Assembly: GCA_017500745.1 (NCBI GenBank)
Contig: JAFVYE010000040.1
Coordinates: 1-7,656 of the forward strand
DNA from: Clostridia bacterium
Lineage (GTDB): Bacteria; Bacillota; Clostridia; Christensenellales; CAG-917
Length of the DNA: 7,656 nt
Direction: 5' to 3'
The position numbers and the translations under genes were made by a program. Below the pieces are notes generated by a model, which saw only the letters and a program-made list of their open reading frames with translations, was not told where the DNA came from and did not search any database. This document shows positions 1 to 6,889 of this stretch, piece after piece. How positions within the stretch are numbered: position 1 is the stretch's first letter; every line of letters starts with the position of its first letter.

Positions 1-226
1 AACGCTCAATGTCTGTATCCTTGAGATAGTTGAGCATGTTCTTTCTTTGACCAACGAGTTGGAGAAGACCACGACGTGAGTGGTGATCCTTCTTGTGAAC
101 CTTGAGGTGTTCAGTGAGTTCGTTGATTCTTGCTGTGAGCAATGCGATTTGAACTTCGGGTGAACCGGTGTCGCCTTCTGAGCGGCCGTACTTTGCGATG
201 ATTTCTTGCTTTGTTGTCTTATCCAT
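1..226 (-). CDS. rpsO: Small ribosomal subunit protein S15 (uS15), N-terminal 75 residues, 3' end cut by window edge
   Basis: This gene encodes S15, an early-binding protein of the 30S subunit that contacts 16S rRNA helices in the central domain. Seventy-five residues are visible, starting MDKTTKQEIIAKYGRSEGDT. They include the family signature: SPEVQIALLT at about residues 22-31, LTEHLKVHKKDHHSRRGLL at about 36-54, then LVGQRKNML. S15 is usually 88-89 residues, so only about 14 C-terminal residues lie beyond the left edge. The start is the ATG at 224-226. It is fixed by a full Shine-Dalgarno, AAGGAGG, at 234-240, seven bases upstream. The gene is preceded by its own promoter and an approximately 85-nt leader and follows hemZ on the same strand. 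In many bacteria pnp comes next, but that cannot be seen here. Identification rests on recognised motifs and is firm. Confidence 0.97.
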   Translation of the reverse strand, partial: MDKTTKQEIIAKYGRSEGDTGSPEVQIALLTARINELTEHLKVHKKDHHSRRGLLQLVGQRKNMLNYLKDTDIER

Positions 227-310
227 TTTTTTGCCTCCTTCTGTGGATAGATGATTCGCTTTCAACAAAGTGAGGATTTGGAGATTATCCAGACCTTGTA
301 GAAAGTACGT
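227..310 (-). promoter_or_regulatory. rpsO 5' leader with candidate SD-sequestering structure
   Basis: This is the stretch between the predicted transcription start and the S15 start codon. It contains a strong SD (234-240). Complementary segments can be read directly. Bases 286-293 pair with 240-249 through eight base pairs with a 2-nt bulge, closing a domain that ends right at the SD. Inside it lies a small hairpin, CUUU-GUUG-AAAG (259-270). Two segments can pair with the SD itself: UCUCC at 280-284 and CCUC at 272-275. S15 represses its own mRNA through diverse leader structures in several bacteria, so autoregulation is plausible. No match to a known S15-leader class was established, and short pairings of this kind also arise by chance. 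Confidence 0.35.
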
Positions 311-315
311 TGATT

Positions 316-344
316 ATATTATCATATAAAAAAATATTTGTAAA
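316..344 (-). promoter_or_regulatory. Sigma-A-type promoter for rpsO with extended -10
   Basis: Read on the minus strand, TTTACA (339-344) is followed by a 17-bp, AT-rich spacer and TAATAT (316-321). A TG dinucleotide one base before the -10 gives an extended -10 element. Each hexamer differs from consensus (TTGACA, TATAAT) at only one or two positions, and the spacing is optimal. Transcription should start near 308-311, leaving a leader of roughly 80-85 nt before the S15 start codon. The -35 lies only about 19 bp past the hemZ stop codon, and I see no terminator between them. Read-through from the hemZ operon may therefore also feed rpsO. A 10-bp palindrome, AAAACGTTTT (342-351), overlaps the -35 but is too short to call an operator. 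Confidence 0.7.
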
Positions 345-362
345 ACGTTTTTGCCCTCGTTT

Positions 363-1790
363 TCAAGGTTTTTTCACAGATTTTGAGGGATTTTTGTCAT
401 CCCCAAGCCAAAATGCACGTTGCCTTTCCATAACGGTGTCAAAGTGCTTGACGTATTCAAGGGGCTCCTTGAAATTGGCGTTGCGTGTGATGAGATTGAT
501 TGACATGTCCCACTTCTTTGATATTGCCGCGGCACCTGCTGCAAGAATTGAGGTGTCCTCCTCCATAATGTCCACGTTGTACACGCAAAGCTTGCCCTTT
601 TTGGCATAACCAACGTTTTCAAGATTGCCACTGGTGTATTTTTGACGATACATATAGTACGGCTCATAGCCCGCTTCTGTCAAAGTTGTGTAGGCGTAGT
701 CAACCATTTCCTCTGCCGTCTTGTTGTCCACCGATTGATAGCCACCAACTTTCAATTGTGAGCCCTTTTTGAGATAGAGGGTGTGGACTGTGACGTTTTC
801 TGCCCCAAGCTCAACCGCCCTGTCAACCGAGTGCTTGAAATCGTCAAGAGTTTCTCCTGGGAGCATGGCAATGAGATCCATGTTGACGTCAAAGTGCTCC
901 TTGGCCTCTTCATAGACTTTTTCAACAAGCTCTGTGGTGTGTTTGCGACCAATACGCTCCAAAGTGGCGTCATTAAAGGTTTGCGGATTGATGGAGATTC
1001 TGGTGACTCCGTGACGTTTTAATACGGTTAGAACGTCACTATTGATGGTGTCTGGACGCCCTGCCTCCACCGTAAACTCAAAGGGCTTGAAGTCAACAAG
1101 GGCCCCAAGAATTTGGTCCAAATGCTCCACGGGAATTGAGGTGGGAGTGCCTCCTCCAACATATACCGTGCGGATTTTGAGCCCCTTTTCCTTGACCACT
1201 TCCTTCAAAAACTCAATCTCTTTCAAAAGACATTCAACATAAGGCGCAATGAGTTTCTTTTGGCGATCTATTGCCACAGAAACGAAGGAGCAATATGCGC
1301 ATCTTGTGGGGCAAAAAGGTATGAAAACAAAGACGTCATGGCCGTCTCCGTCATTGCGATAGGGCTCTTGCACGTTGACGATTGTTTCTACAAGTTCAAC
1401 CTTCTTTTGTGACACCGAAAACTCGTTTTCAAACATATCTCGTGCCTTGTCGCCAAGTTCACGAAACAATTTGGTGGGTCTTATGCCTGTAAGACAGCCG
1501 TAAGGAAGTCCTATGCCAGTATAATCCACAACCGAGTTGTAGATGGCCTCTTTGAGATATCTCTTTTCAAGACGCTTACGCTCAAGTTCGTCTCCCGCTT
1601 CCACCGTGAAGTCATAGGAATATTCCTTGCCTTTTGTGCCGTCAACAGCCACAGAAACTGACATTCTAATACCGTCAATTTCATAGTTTAAGGATAAGTC
1701 AAAGTCCTTGTCAATGCGCTGTGAAAAGGCACGGACAAGCTCCATGAGATCGTTGTTGTAGTTGTTTTCGGGGGCAATAAAATTAATCAT
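363..1790 (-). CDS. hemZ: HemZ-type radical SAM coproporphyrinogen III dehydrogenase-like protein
   Basis: This is a 475-residue cytoplasmic radical SAM enzyme of the HemN/HemZ group, annotated in Firmicutes as oxygen-independent coproporphyrinogen III dehydrogenase (heme pathway). The [4Fe-4S]/SAM motif is CPTRCAYC, with Cys160, Cys164 and Cys167 in the CX3CX2C pattern. The SAM-binding GGGTPT follows at 212-217. HemZ-specific signatures are GCLTGIRPTKL (about 98-108) upstream of the radical SAM core and YRQKYTSGNLENVGYA (about 391-406) downstream. The long N-terminal region before the cluster separates HemZ from HemW/HemN. The ATG at 1790 overlaps the preceding hydrolase gene by 8 nt (ATGATTAA). 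An in-frame TAA three codons upstream rules out a longer start at ATG/GTG/TTG. No Shine-Dalgarno is apparent, so translation is probably coupled to the upstream gene. The true substrate of HemZ in anaerobes lacking a full heme pathway is uncertain. Confidence 0.93.
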   Translation of the reverse strand: MINFIAPENNYNNDLMELVRAFSQRIDKDFDLSLNYEIDGIRMSVSVAVDGTKGKEYSYDFTVEAGDELERKRLEKRYLKEAIYNSVVDYTGIGLPYGCLTGIRPTKLFRELGDKARDMFENEFSVSQKKVELVETIVNVQEPYRNDGDGHDVFVFIPFCPTRCAYCSFVSVAIDRQKKLIAPYVECLLKEIEFLKEVVKEKGLKIRTVYVGGGTPTSIPVEHLDQILGALVDFKPFEFTVEAGRPDTINSDVLTVLKRHGVTRISINPQTFNDATLERIGRKHTTELVEKVYEEAKEHFDVNMDLIAMLPGETLDDFKHSVDRAVELGAENVTVHTLYLKKGSQLKVGGYQSVDNKTAEEMVDYAYTTLTEAGYEPYYMYRQKYTSGNLENVGYAKKGKLCVYNVDIMEEDTSILAAGAAAISKKWDMSINLITRNANFKEPLEYVKHFDTVMERQRAFWLGDDKNPSKSVKKP

Positions 1791-2397
1791 TAAAATTTAT
1801 GATGTTGTGCTTTCTTTCGCTGTCAAGAGTGGTTGAAAAACCGTGTCCGGGGTGCACCTTGTAATCTCCTTGGAGATTGAAAAGTTTTTTGATTGACTTT
1901 TCAAGAGTTGCAAAGCTTCCTGTGGGCAAATCTGTTCTGCCATATGAGGTTTGAAAGAGTGTGTCACCAGAAAACATATTGCCGTCAATCATAAAGCAAG
2001 TGCAACCAGAGGTGTGTCCGGGAGTGGCGATTGCTGTGATTGTCATATCTCCTATGGAGATATGCTCGCCATCGTTCACGTGGACGTCAACCTCAAAGTT
2101 GTTGGGTGTTTCGCCCATTTCATATGCCATGTTGTATGCAGAGTTGGCCACTTTGTCCGTGAGAGGACTACAATAAACCTTGGCCCCTGTCAACCTTTTG
2201 AGTTCTGCCACTGCTCCAACGTGATCGTGATGGCCGTGTGTGAGCAAAATGCCCTCCACTTTCAAGCCACTTTCCTTGCAGTAATCATAGATTTTGTCTG
2301 CATTTGCACCGGGGTCAATAACAAAAGCCACGCCGTCACTTGACACGACGTAGCAATTTGTCATAAGTCTGCCTACTCTGATACGCTTGATATCCAT
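1783..2397 (-). CDS. Metallo-beta-lactamase-fold hydrolase, glyoxalase II-like
   Basis: This 204-residue protein is a compact MBL-fold hydrolase of the hydroxyacylglutathione hydrolase-like (YqgX-type) group. The complete dinuclear metal site is visible: THGHHDH gives His54, His56, Asp58 and His59, with His128 in PGHTSG, Asp145 in GDTLF and His185 in HPGHG. GRTDLPTGS (153-161) is also typical of this group. Family members hydrolyse thioesters such as S-lactoylglutathione, but the natural substrate of the clostridial rel-linked proteins is not established. The protein lacks the additional C-terminal substrate-binding helices of classical glyoxalase II (about 250 residues). The ATG overlaps the rel stop codon by one base (TAATG). 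An SD-like GAGGTG at 2406-2411, inside the end of rel, lies 8 nt upstream. The family call is firm; the substrate is unknown. Confidence 0.93.
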   Translation of the reverse strand: MDIKRIRVGRLMTNCYVVSSDGVAFVIDPGANADKIYDYCKESGLKVEGILLTHGHHDHVGAVAELKRLTGAKVYCSPLTDKVANSAYNMAYEMGETPNNFEVDVHVNDGEHISIGDMTITAIATPGHTSGCTCFMIDGNMFSGDTLFQTSYGRTDLPTGSFATLEKSIKKLFNLQGDYKVHPGHGFSTTLDSERKHNIINFND

Positions 2398-4532
2398 TAT
2401 CTATACACCTCAATAACCCCGCTCAAATTGCGAATTCTTGCCATGAGGTCGTCAACTTCGTTGGCGCTGTTGATGAGCACAGAAATCACGGTTTCTGCGG
2501 TGCCTTGTGCGTTGTCTGTTTTGATGGTTGCGCTGGTGATTGAAATCTTTGCTGCGGCAATATATGCCGTGATTTGTGCAAGAAGTCCACTCTTGTCCTC
2601 AGATATGATGTGGATGGTTGCGCTAAAGGCCTCTGATCCGCTGTTGTCCCAGCTTGCTTCAATGAGGCGCTCCTTGCCAAGACCTGCCACGTTGGGACAA
2701 TCCTTGCGATGAATTGCCACCCCTCTGCCACGAGAAATGTATCCTACGATTTCATCGCCGGGGACAGGACTGCAACAATGTGCCATACGCACGGTAAACG
2801 TGGAATCTCCCCCAATTAGAATGCCTGTTTTGGAGTGTTTTTGCACTTTCTTTTCGGGCGTAATGGGCACTTCAATGACCTCAATGGGATGCTCCTTGCG
2901 ATAGGCCTCAATGAGCTTTGTGAGCACTTGGTTGGTGGTGAGTCCGCCAAAGCCCACGTTGGCGTACATGTCATCCTCGCTGGACATGGTCATGCGTTGC
3001 ATTATGCTGGGCAATGCGCTGACTGAAAGCAATTCTGCAAGTTGATAGCCACGGCGTCTTGACTCTCTTTCAAGCATATCCTTGCCACGGCGGACGTTTT
3101 CTTCACGCTGTTCCTTTTTGAAATAGGCACGGATACGTGATTTTGCGCTGGCCGTGCGCACAAATTTGAGCCAGTCAAGACTTGGCCTACTGTTTTGTGT
3201 GGTAAGAAGCTCTACGATGTCCCCCGTTTGAAGCTTTGTGGACAACGTGACCATCTTTTTGTTGACCTTGGCTCCTGTACAATGGTTGCCCACTTCAGAG
3301 TGAATTTTGTATGCAAGGTCAATGGGGGTTGAGTTCACAGGCAAATCGTACACGTCTCCCTTGGGAGTGAACACAAACACCTCGTCGTCAAAGACGTTGA
3401 TGCGGATGGCGTCCATAAATTCTCTTGCTCCGCTGACGTCCTTTTCGGCGTCCATAACCTCACGAAGCCAACGCACCTTGCTTTCCATGTCGCTTTCAAC
3501 ACCAGAGGTTTTGCCCTCTTTGTACTTCCAATGGGCTGCAATGCCGTACTCTGCAATCTTGTGCATTTCGTAGGTGCGGATTTGAATCTCAAAGGTTTCA
3601 TTGAATTGGGTGACAACGGTGGTGTGCAAGGACTGATAATTGTTGGCTTTGGGCATGGCAATATAGTCCTTGAATCTGCCGGGAATTGGCTTCCAAAGAT
3701 TGTGGACCTCACCAAGCAACGTATAGCAATCCTTGACGGAATCTGTGATTATGCGGACGGCAAGCAAGTCATAGACTTGGTCTATGTCAATGTTTGCCTT
3801 CTTTATCTTTTTGAGAATGGAATAATAGTGCTTGGGTCTGCCGTTGACCTCTCCGTGAATGCCAAGCTCGTTGAGCTTGCCTGTGAGCGTCTTGCAAATT
3901 TCATCAAGAAACACTTGGCTTTGCTTGCGGATGACTGCCGTCCTCTCCACTATCTCGTCAAACTCACGGGGATAGAGATATTTCATTGCCAAATCCTCAA
4001 GCTCACACTTGAAGAATGAGATGCCAAGTCTGCCAGCAAGAGGGGCGTAAATGTCCAAAGTCTCCTTTGAAATGTACTGCTGTTTTTCAGGGGGCAGATA
4101 TTCAAGGGAGCGCATATTGTGCAGTCTGTCCGCCAGCTTAATGATTATGACTCTCAAATCCTTTGCAAGAGCCATAAACAACTTGCGGAAGTTTTCTGCT
4201 TGTGCTTCCTCACGATTGTTGAACTTGAGCTTGTCCAGCTTGGTGACACCCTCAACCAAAACAACGATTTCATTGCCAAACATATCACGCAGTTCATCGG
4301 CGGTGTGGTCGGTGTCCTCAAGGACGTCATGCAAAAACGCGGCAATCACAGTTGAACTATCAAAGCCGAAGTCAGCAAGAATCTCCACCACTGCACAGGG
4401 GTGGATGAAATAGTCCTCTCCCGAACTGCGCTTTTGGCCCTCGTGTGCTTCTTTGGCAAAGTCGTGGGCTCTCTTTATGTCGCTGTAATGATCGGGATAC
4501 GCCTTTCTAAGTTTTTTGAGCAAGTCGTCCAT
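2397..4532 (-). CDS. relA: Bifunctional (p)ppGpp synthetase/hydrolase Rel (RelA/SpoT homolog)
   Basis: This 711-residue long-form RSH protein makes (p)ppGpp from ATP and GDP/GTP and degrades it, controlling the stringent response. The N-terminal HD hydrolase looks intact: His44, His68-Asp69, Glu72-Asp73 and Asp135 in KLADRLHNM. The synthetase follows, with GRPKHYYSI (231-239), YDLLAVRII (254-262, Asp255), an RFKD motif (286-289) and EIQIRT (315-320). RxKD at this place is the signature of bifunctional enzymes, as opposed to the ExDD of synthetase-only RelA. Next come a TGS domain (about 384-445), a helical region, the HCCSPVPGD zinc-finger-like segment (585-593, plus Cys612) and a C-terminal ACT domain (about 636-711), which mediate ribosome and tRNA sensing. 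Length is close to Bacillus Rel (about 734). The start codon overlaps the recJ stop by one base. Only a weak SD-like AGAAAG precedes it, suggesting translational coupling. Confidence 0.97.
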   Translation of the reverse strand: MDDLLKKLRKAYPDHYSDIKRAHDFAKEAHEGQKRSSGEDYFIHPCAVVEILADFGFDSSTVIAAFLHDVLEDTDHTADELRDMFGNEIVVLVEGVTKLDKLKFNNREEAQAENFRKLFMALAKDLRVIIIKLADRLHNMRSLEYLPPEKQQYISKETLDIYAPLAGRLGISFFKCELEDLAMKYLYPREFDEIVERTAVIRKQSQVFLDEICKTLTGKLNELGIHGEVNGRPKHYYSILKKIKKANIDIDQVYDLLAVRIITDSVKDCYTLLGEVHNLWKPIPGRFKDYIAMPKANNYQSLHTTVVTQFNETFEIQIRTYEMHKIAEYGIAAHWKYKEGKTSGVESDMESKVRWLREVMDAEKDVSGAREFMDAIRINVFDDEVFVFTPKGDVYDLPVNSTPIDLAYKIHSEVGNHCTGAKVNKKMVTLSTKLQTGDIVELLTTQNSRPSLDWLKFVRTASAKSRIRAYFKKEQREENVRRGKDMLERESRRRGYQLAELLSVSALPSIMQRMTMSSEDDMYANVGFGGLTTNQVLTKLIEAYRKEHPIEVIEVPITPEKKVQKHSKTGILIGGDSTFTVRMAHCCSPVPGDEIVGYISRGRGVAIHRKDCPNVAGLGKERLIEASWDNSGSEAFSATIHIISEDKSGLLAQITAYIAAAKISITSATIKTDNAQGTAETVISVLINSANEVDDLMARIRNLSGVIEVYR
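2406..2411 (-). promoter_or_regulatory. Shine-Dalgarno of the MBL hydrolase gene, inside the 3' end of relA
   Basis: On the minus strand GAGGTG lies eight bases before the ATG at 2395-2397 and matches the anti-SD complement AGGAGGTG. It overlaps the last codons of relA, so the hydrolase can be initiated independently as well as by re-initiation at TAATG. This contrasts with relA and hemZ, whose starts lack a good SD. Confidence 0.6.
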
Positions 4533-6808
4533 TACTTTCTAACGTTGCAGTATACTGCAGATTTGCTGAGGTCTGTCCTGTCGTTTGATACGGATATGAC
4601 CCCCTTGTCGCTGACGATTACAAGGCCAAGCTCCTTGAAAACGTCAAGAATTATCATAAGCTCTATGTGGCTGATTTTGATTGTGGGCCACAAAGTTTGT
4701 ATCATGCGATTGTAGCTGATGAGGCGCTCTTTCATCTGTGACATACGGCGGAGCTCTCTGTACACCACACGGAAAGTGTCATCTTCAATGGTGATTTTTG
4801 TTGGAGTGCAATCTCCAAGGGTGTAAACTTCGTTTACAATGCCCTTCACCCATGCCATATAACCCGCTGAAAGGGGCTTTCCTGCAAAGATGACTCTCTC
4901 GTAATATGAATACTCAAAGTTGCCTGCGGGGCACACTATGACTGAATTGACGGGGCTTAGCATCCTGGATGAAGCCACAATCATCGGAAGAACTTTGATG
5001 TCCTCACTCTTGCTTGCAAGAGCGTTGTACTCCTCTTCTCCAAAGCATACGATCAGCGTGCCAAAGGGCTTTGAAAGATATTTTTCTATTTGCTCTATGG
5101 TTGTGGTGGAAATTGACCCCTCGTTGACGTGTGACAAATGGTGCAAGTTGACGGAGGTGCTTTCCTCTCCACTCATGGTGACTCCGTTGGCTCTAAACCC
5201 ACGGATTATGCCCTGTGCATACTCACGATTTTGATATACGTTGACCCCAAGAGTTACAAAAAGTTCCTTTTCACCACGGGTTGCTCCAAGACTGTGTTCA
5301 TACTTGCCAAATGCAACGAGGTCAAGACCTTTGGCAGAACATTTGACGTGCTTTGACACCCCAATTCTGTCAAATTTGAAATCCCCTTTCACCATAAAAC
5401 TTGGCTCGGGATTGCCATATCCGGTGGGCTCAAGGAGCCCAAGCTCCTTGGCAAAGGGCAAAAGATTGGTGTTGGCGTCAAGCTCCATATCATACTCAAA
5501 GGTGGGCAAGAATGCATCCTTTGAGATGCCCTTCAAAATCTCGCTGTTGATCTCCTCTTTGAACTTGTCAAAGTTGACTGCAGGGATTGTGACTCCCGCT
5601 GCTTGAGCGTGTCCACCAAAGGCGGTGAAAAGATGTGAAAACTTGCTGAGCTCTTCAAACAAGTTGATTTCCTTGATTGAGCGGGCAGAACCTTTGTATT
5701 GATCTCCGTTTTTTGAAAATAATATGGTGGGGAATTTGAACTCTTCCACAAGTCTTGCAGCAGCAATGCCAAGGACACCTGCCTCCCAATTGTCCCCTGC
5801 AAGTATGATTATGCCAAGCTTGTTGAAATCCGTGCCGTGAAGCATTGCTTTTGCTTCGGTGACCACGGTTTCACAAATGCTTTGACGGCGCTGATTGTCA
5901 TTTTCAAGATCCTCACAAAGATTTCTCAACAGAAAGATGTCATCTTCAAGGAACAAGTCCACCGTTTTCATGGCAGAGCCAAGACGTCCCGCTGCATTAA
6001 TGCGAGGGGCAAGGCGGAACATAACGTCATGGGACGTGAGTCTTTCTGTGCCAAGCAAGGTCTTTATGCCCTTGCGAGGAGATGACGCCATTTGTCTGAG
6101 CCCATAGTATGCAATGATGCGATTGTCTGCCTTCAAAGGCACAACGTCTGCTATGGTTGAAATAGCGGCGATGTCAAGATACTTTTTGATTTCTTCTCTG
6201 CCAGCCATGGCTTCAACCAGCTTCAATGCCACCCCTGCTCCGCAGAAATCGTAAAATCCTTGCCTTTTGACCTTGGGATCAACCACTATGCACTCTGGCA
6301 AAACCTCTTGTGGCTCGTGGTGGTCTGTGACTATGACGTCAATGCCCTCCCCTTTCAAATACTCCACTTCTTCATATGCGGTGATGCCACAGTCAACTGT
6401 GATGACAAGGTCGGGACGGCGACGGGATATGAGTCCTCTCAAGGTGTCCACGTTCATGCCATAACCATCTGTAAGACGATTTGGGATGAAATATTTGACG
6501 TCCACTTTGTCACGGAGATAGAGCATCAAAATGGAGATTGCTCCAATGCCATCGCAGTCATAGTCCCCAAAAATGAGCACCTTCTCTTTGTTTGATATTG
6601 CCCTCTTTATCCTCTCTGATGCTTCAAGTATGCCGTCAATTTCAAAGGGAGAGGACATTTTGTCAAGAGAGGGTTTCAAAAAGGACAGAATTGCATCTTC
6701 ATCCGTCAAACCACGCATTGCCAAAATGCGCATAAAGTCATCGGACAGGCCGAGCTTTCGTGCGATGGCAATTTGATTTTGGTCAAGTGGCGTGCGTGTC
6801 ATTGACAT
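4532..6808 (-). CDS. recJ: Single-stranded-DNA-specific 5'-3' exonuclease RecJ
   Basis: This 758-residue RecJ of the DHH phosphoesterase superfamily degrades ssDNA 5' to 3' in RecFOR recombination, mismatch repair and base-excision repair. Numbering from the chosen start, the Mn2+-binding motifs are FGDYDCDG (80-87), VDCGI (138-142), TDHHEP (161-166) and ADVVPL (220-225). RLAPRINAAGR (265-275) follows, and the DHHA1 domain carries GVLGIAAARL (344-353), SARS (374-377) and GGHAQAAG (398-405). An OB-fold region comes next. An additional C-terminal part of roughly 200 residues is expected for Firmicutes RecJ (B. subtilis about 786) and absent from the 577-residue E. coli enzyme. The frame is open up to a TTG at 6859, but that codon lies in the upstream terminator stem. 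The ATG at 6806-6808 has AAAGGAG five bases upstream and was chosen. No catalytic residue appears to be missing. Confidence 0.96.
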   Translation of the reverse strand: MSMTRTPLDQNQIAIARKLGLSDDFMRILAMRGLTDEDAILSFLKPSLDKMSSPFEIDGILEASERIKRAISNKEKVLIFGDYDCDGIGAISILMLYLRDKVDVKYFIPNRLTDGYGMNVDTLRGLISRRRPDLVITVDCGITAYEEVEYLKGEGIDVIVTDHHEPQEVLPECIVVDPKVKRQGFYDFCGAGVALKLVEAMAGREEIKKYLDIAAISTIADVVPLKADNRIIAYYGLRQMASSPRKGIKTLLGTERLTSHDVMFRLAPRINAAGRLGSAMKTVDLFLEDDIFLLRNLCEDLENDNQRRQSICETVVTEAKAMLHGTDFNKLGIIILAGDNWEAGVLGIAAARLVEEFKFPTILFSKNGDQYKGSARSIKEINLFEELSKFSHLFTAFGGHAQAAGVTIPAVNFDKFKEEINSEILKGISKDAFLPTFEYDMELDANTNLLPFAKELGLLEPTGYGNPEPSFMVKGDFKFDRIGVSKHVKCSAKGLDLVAFGKYEHSLGATRGEKELFVTLGVNVYQNREYAQGIIRGFRANGVTMSGEESTSVNLHHLSHVNEGSISTTTIEQIEKYLSKPFGTLIVCFGEEEYNALASKSEDIKVLPMIVASSRMLSPVNSVIVCPAGNFEYSYYERVIFAGKPLSAGYMAWVKGIVNEVYTLGDCTPTKITIEDDTFRVVYRELRRMSQMKERLISYNRMIQTLWPTIKISHIELMIILDVFKELGLVIVSDKGVISVSNDRTDLSKSAVYCNVRK
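4546..4559 (-). other. 14-bp perfect palindrome at the recJ/relA junction
   Basis: TGCAGTATACTGCA reads the same on both strands. In the mRNA it could form a 5-bp stem with a UAUA loop, ending about 13 nt before the relA start codon. It lies inside the last codons of recJ (encoding AVYCN). It might influence relA initiation or bind a dimeric protein, but about one perfect 14-bp palindrome is expected by chance in one to two windows of this size, so function is unproven. Confidence 0.2.
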
Positions 6809-6813
6809 ATCTG

Positions 6814-6820
6814 CTCCTTT
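6814..6820 (-). promoter_or_regulatory. Shine-Dalgarno that decides the recJ start
   Basis: AAAGGAG on the minus strand sits five bases before the ATG at 6806-6808. It supports that start over the in-frame upstream TTG (6857-6859). The second in-frame ATG (6800-6802) lies 11 bases from the SD and is less favourable. Confidence 0.85.
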
Positions 6821-6838
6821 TTGCTTTAAAATCCTCTT

Positions 6839-6875
6839 AAAAAATAGAACTACCCCCAAAAGCGCTTGGGGGTAG
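6839..6875 (-). terminator. Intrinsic terminator after secF
   Basis: On the minus strand CTACCCCCAA (6866-6875) and TTGGGGGTAG (6850-6859) form a perfect 10-bp, GC-rich stem with a six-base GCGCTT loop. A U-rich tract, TTCTATTTTTT, follows down to 6839. The hairpin starts 14 bases past the secF stop codon. The recJ start lies only about 30 bases beyond the T-run, so the structure either separates the sec and recJ transcripts or acts as a partial attenuator between them. Confidence 0.9.
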
Positions 6876-6889
6876 CATAAGAAACTTGA

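Noticed and set aside
342..351. Palindrome AAAACGTTTT as an operator or terminator
   Set aside because: Ten-base palindromes are expected several times in a window this long. It has no loop and too little GC for a terminator.
310..609. Plus-strand open frame of 99 codons over the hemZ end and promoter region
   Set aside because: It overlaps the AT-rich rpsO promoter and the conserved HemZ C-terminal region on the opposite strand. No supporting SD or protein signature is seen.
1951..2343. 130-codon plus-strand open frame over the MBL hydrolase gene
   Set aside because: It is antisense to a gene with a complete metal-binding site, and its translated product has no domain or SD that I can recognise.
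3531..4019. 162-codon open frame on the plus strand inside relA
   Set aside because: It lies antisense to the intact, well-conserved synthetase/hydrolase region of relA, shows no recognisable domain, and is best explained as a shadow frame.
6809..6859. Extended recJ N-terminus from the TTG at 6857-6859
   Set aside because: The 17 extra codons run through the terminator stem and U-tract, and the ATG at 6806-6808 has a well-placed AAAGGAG.
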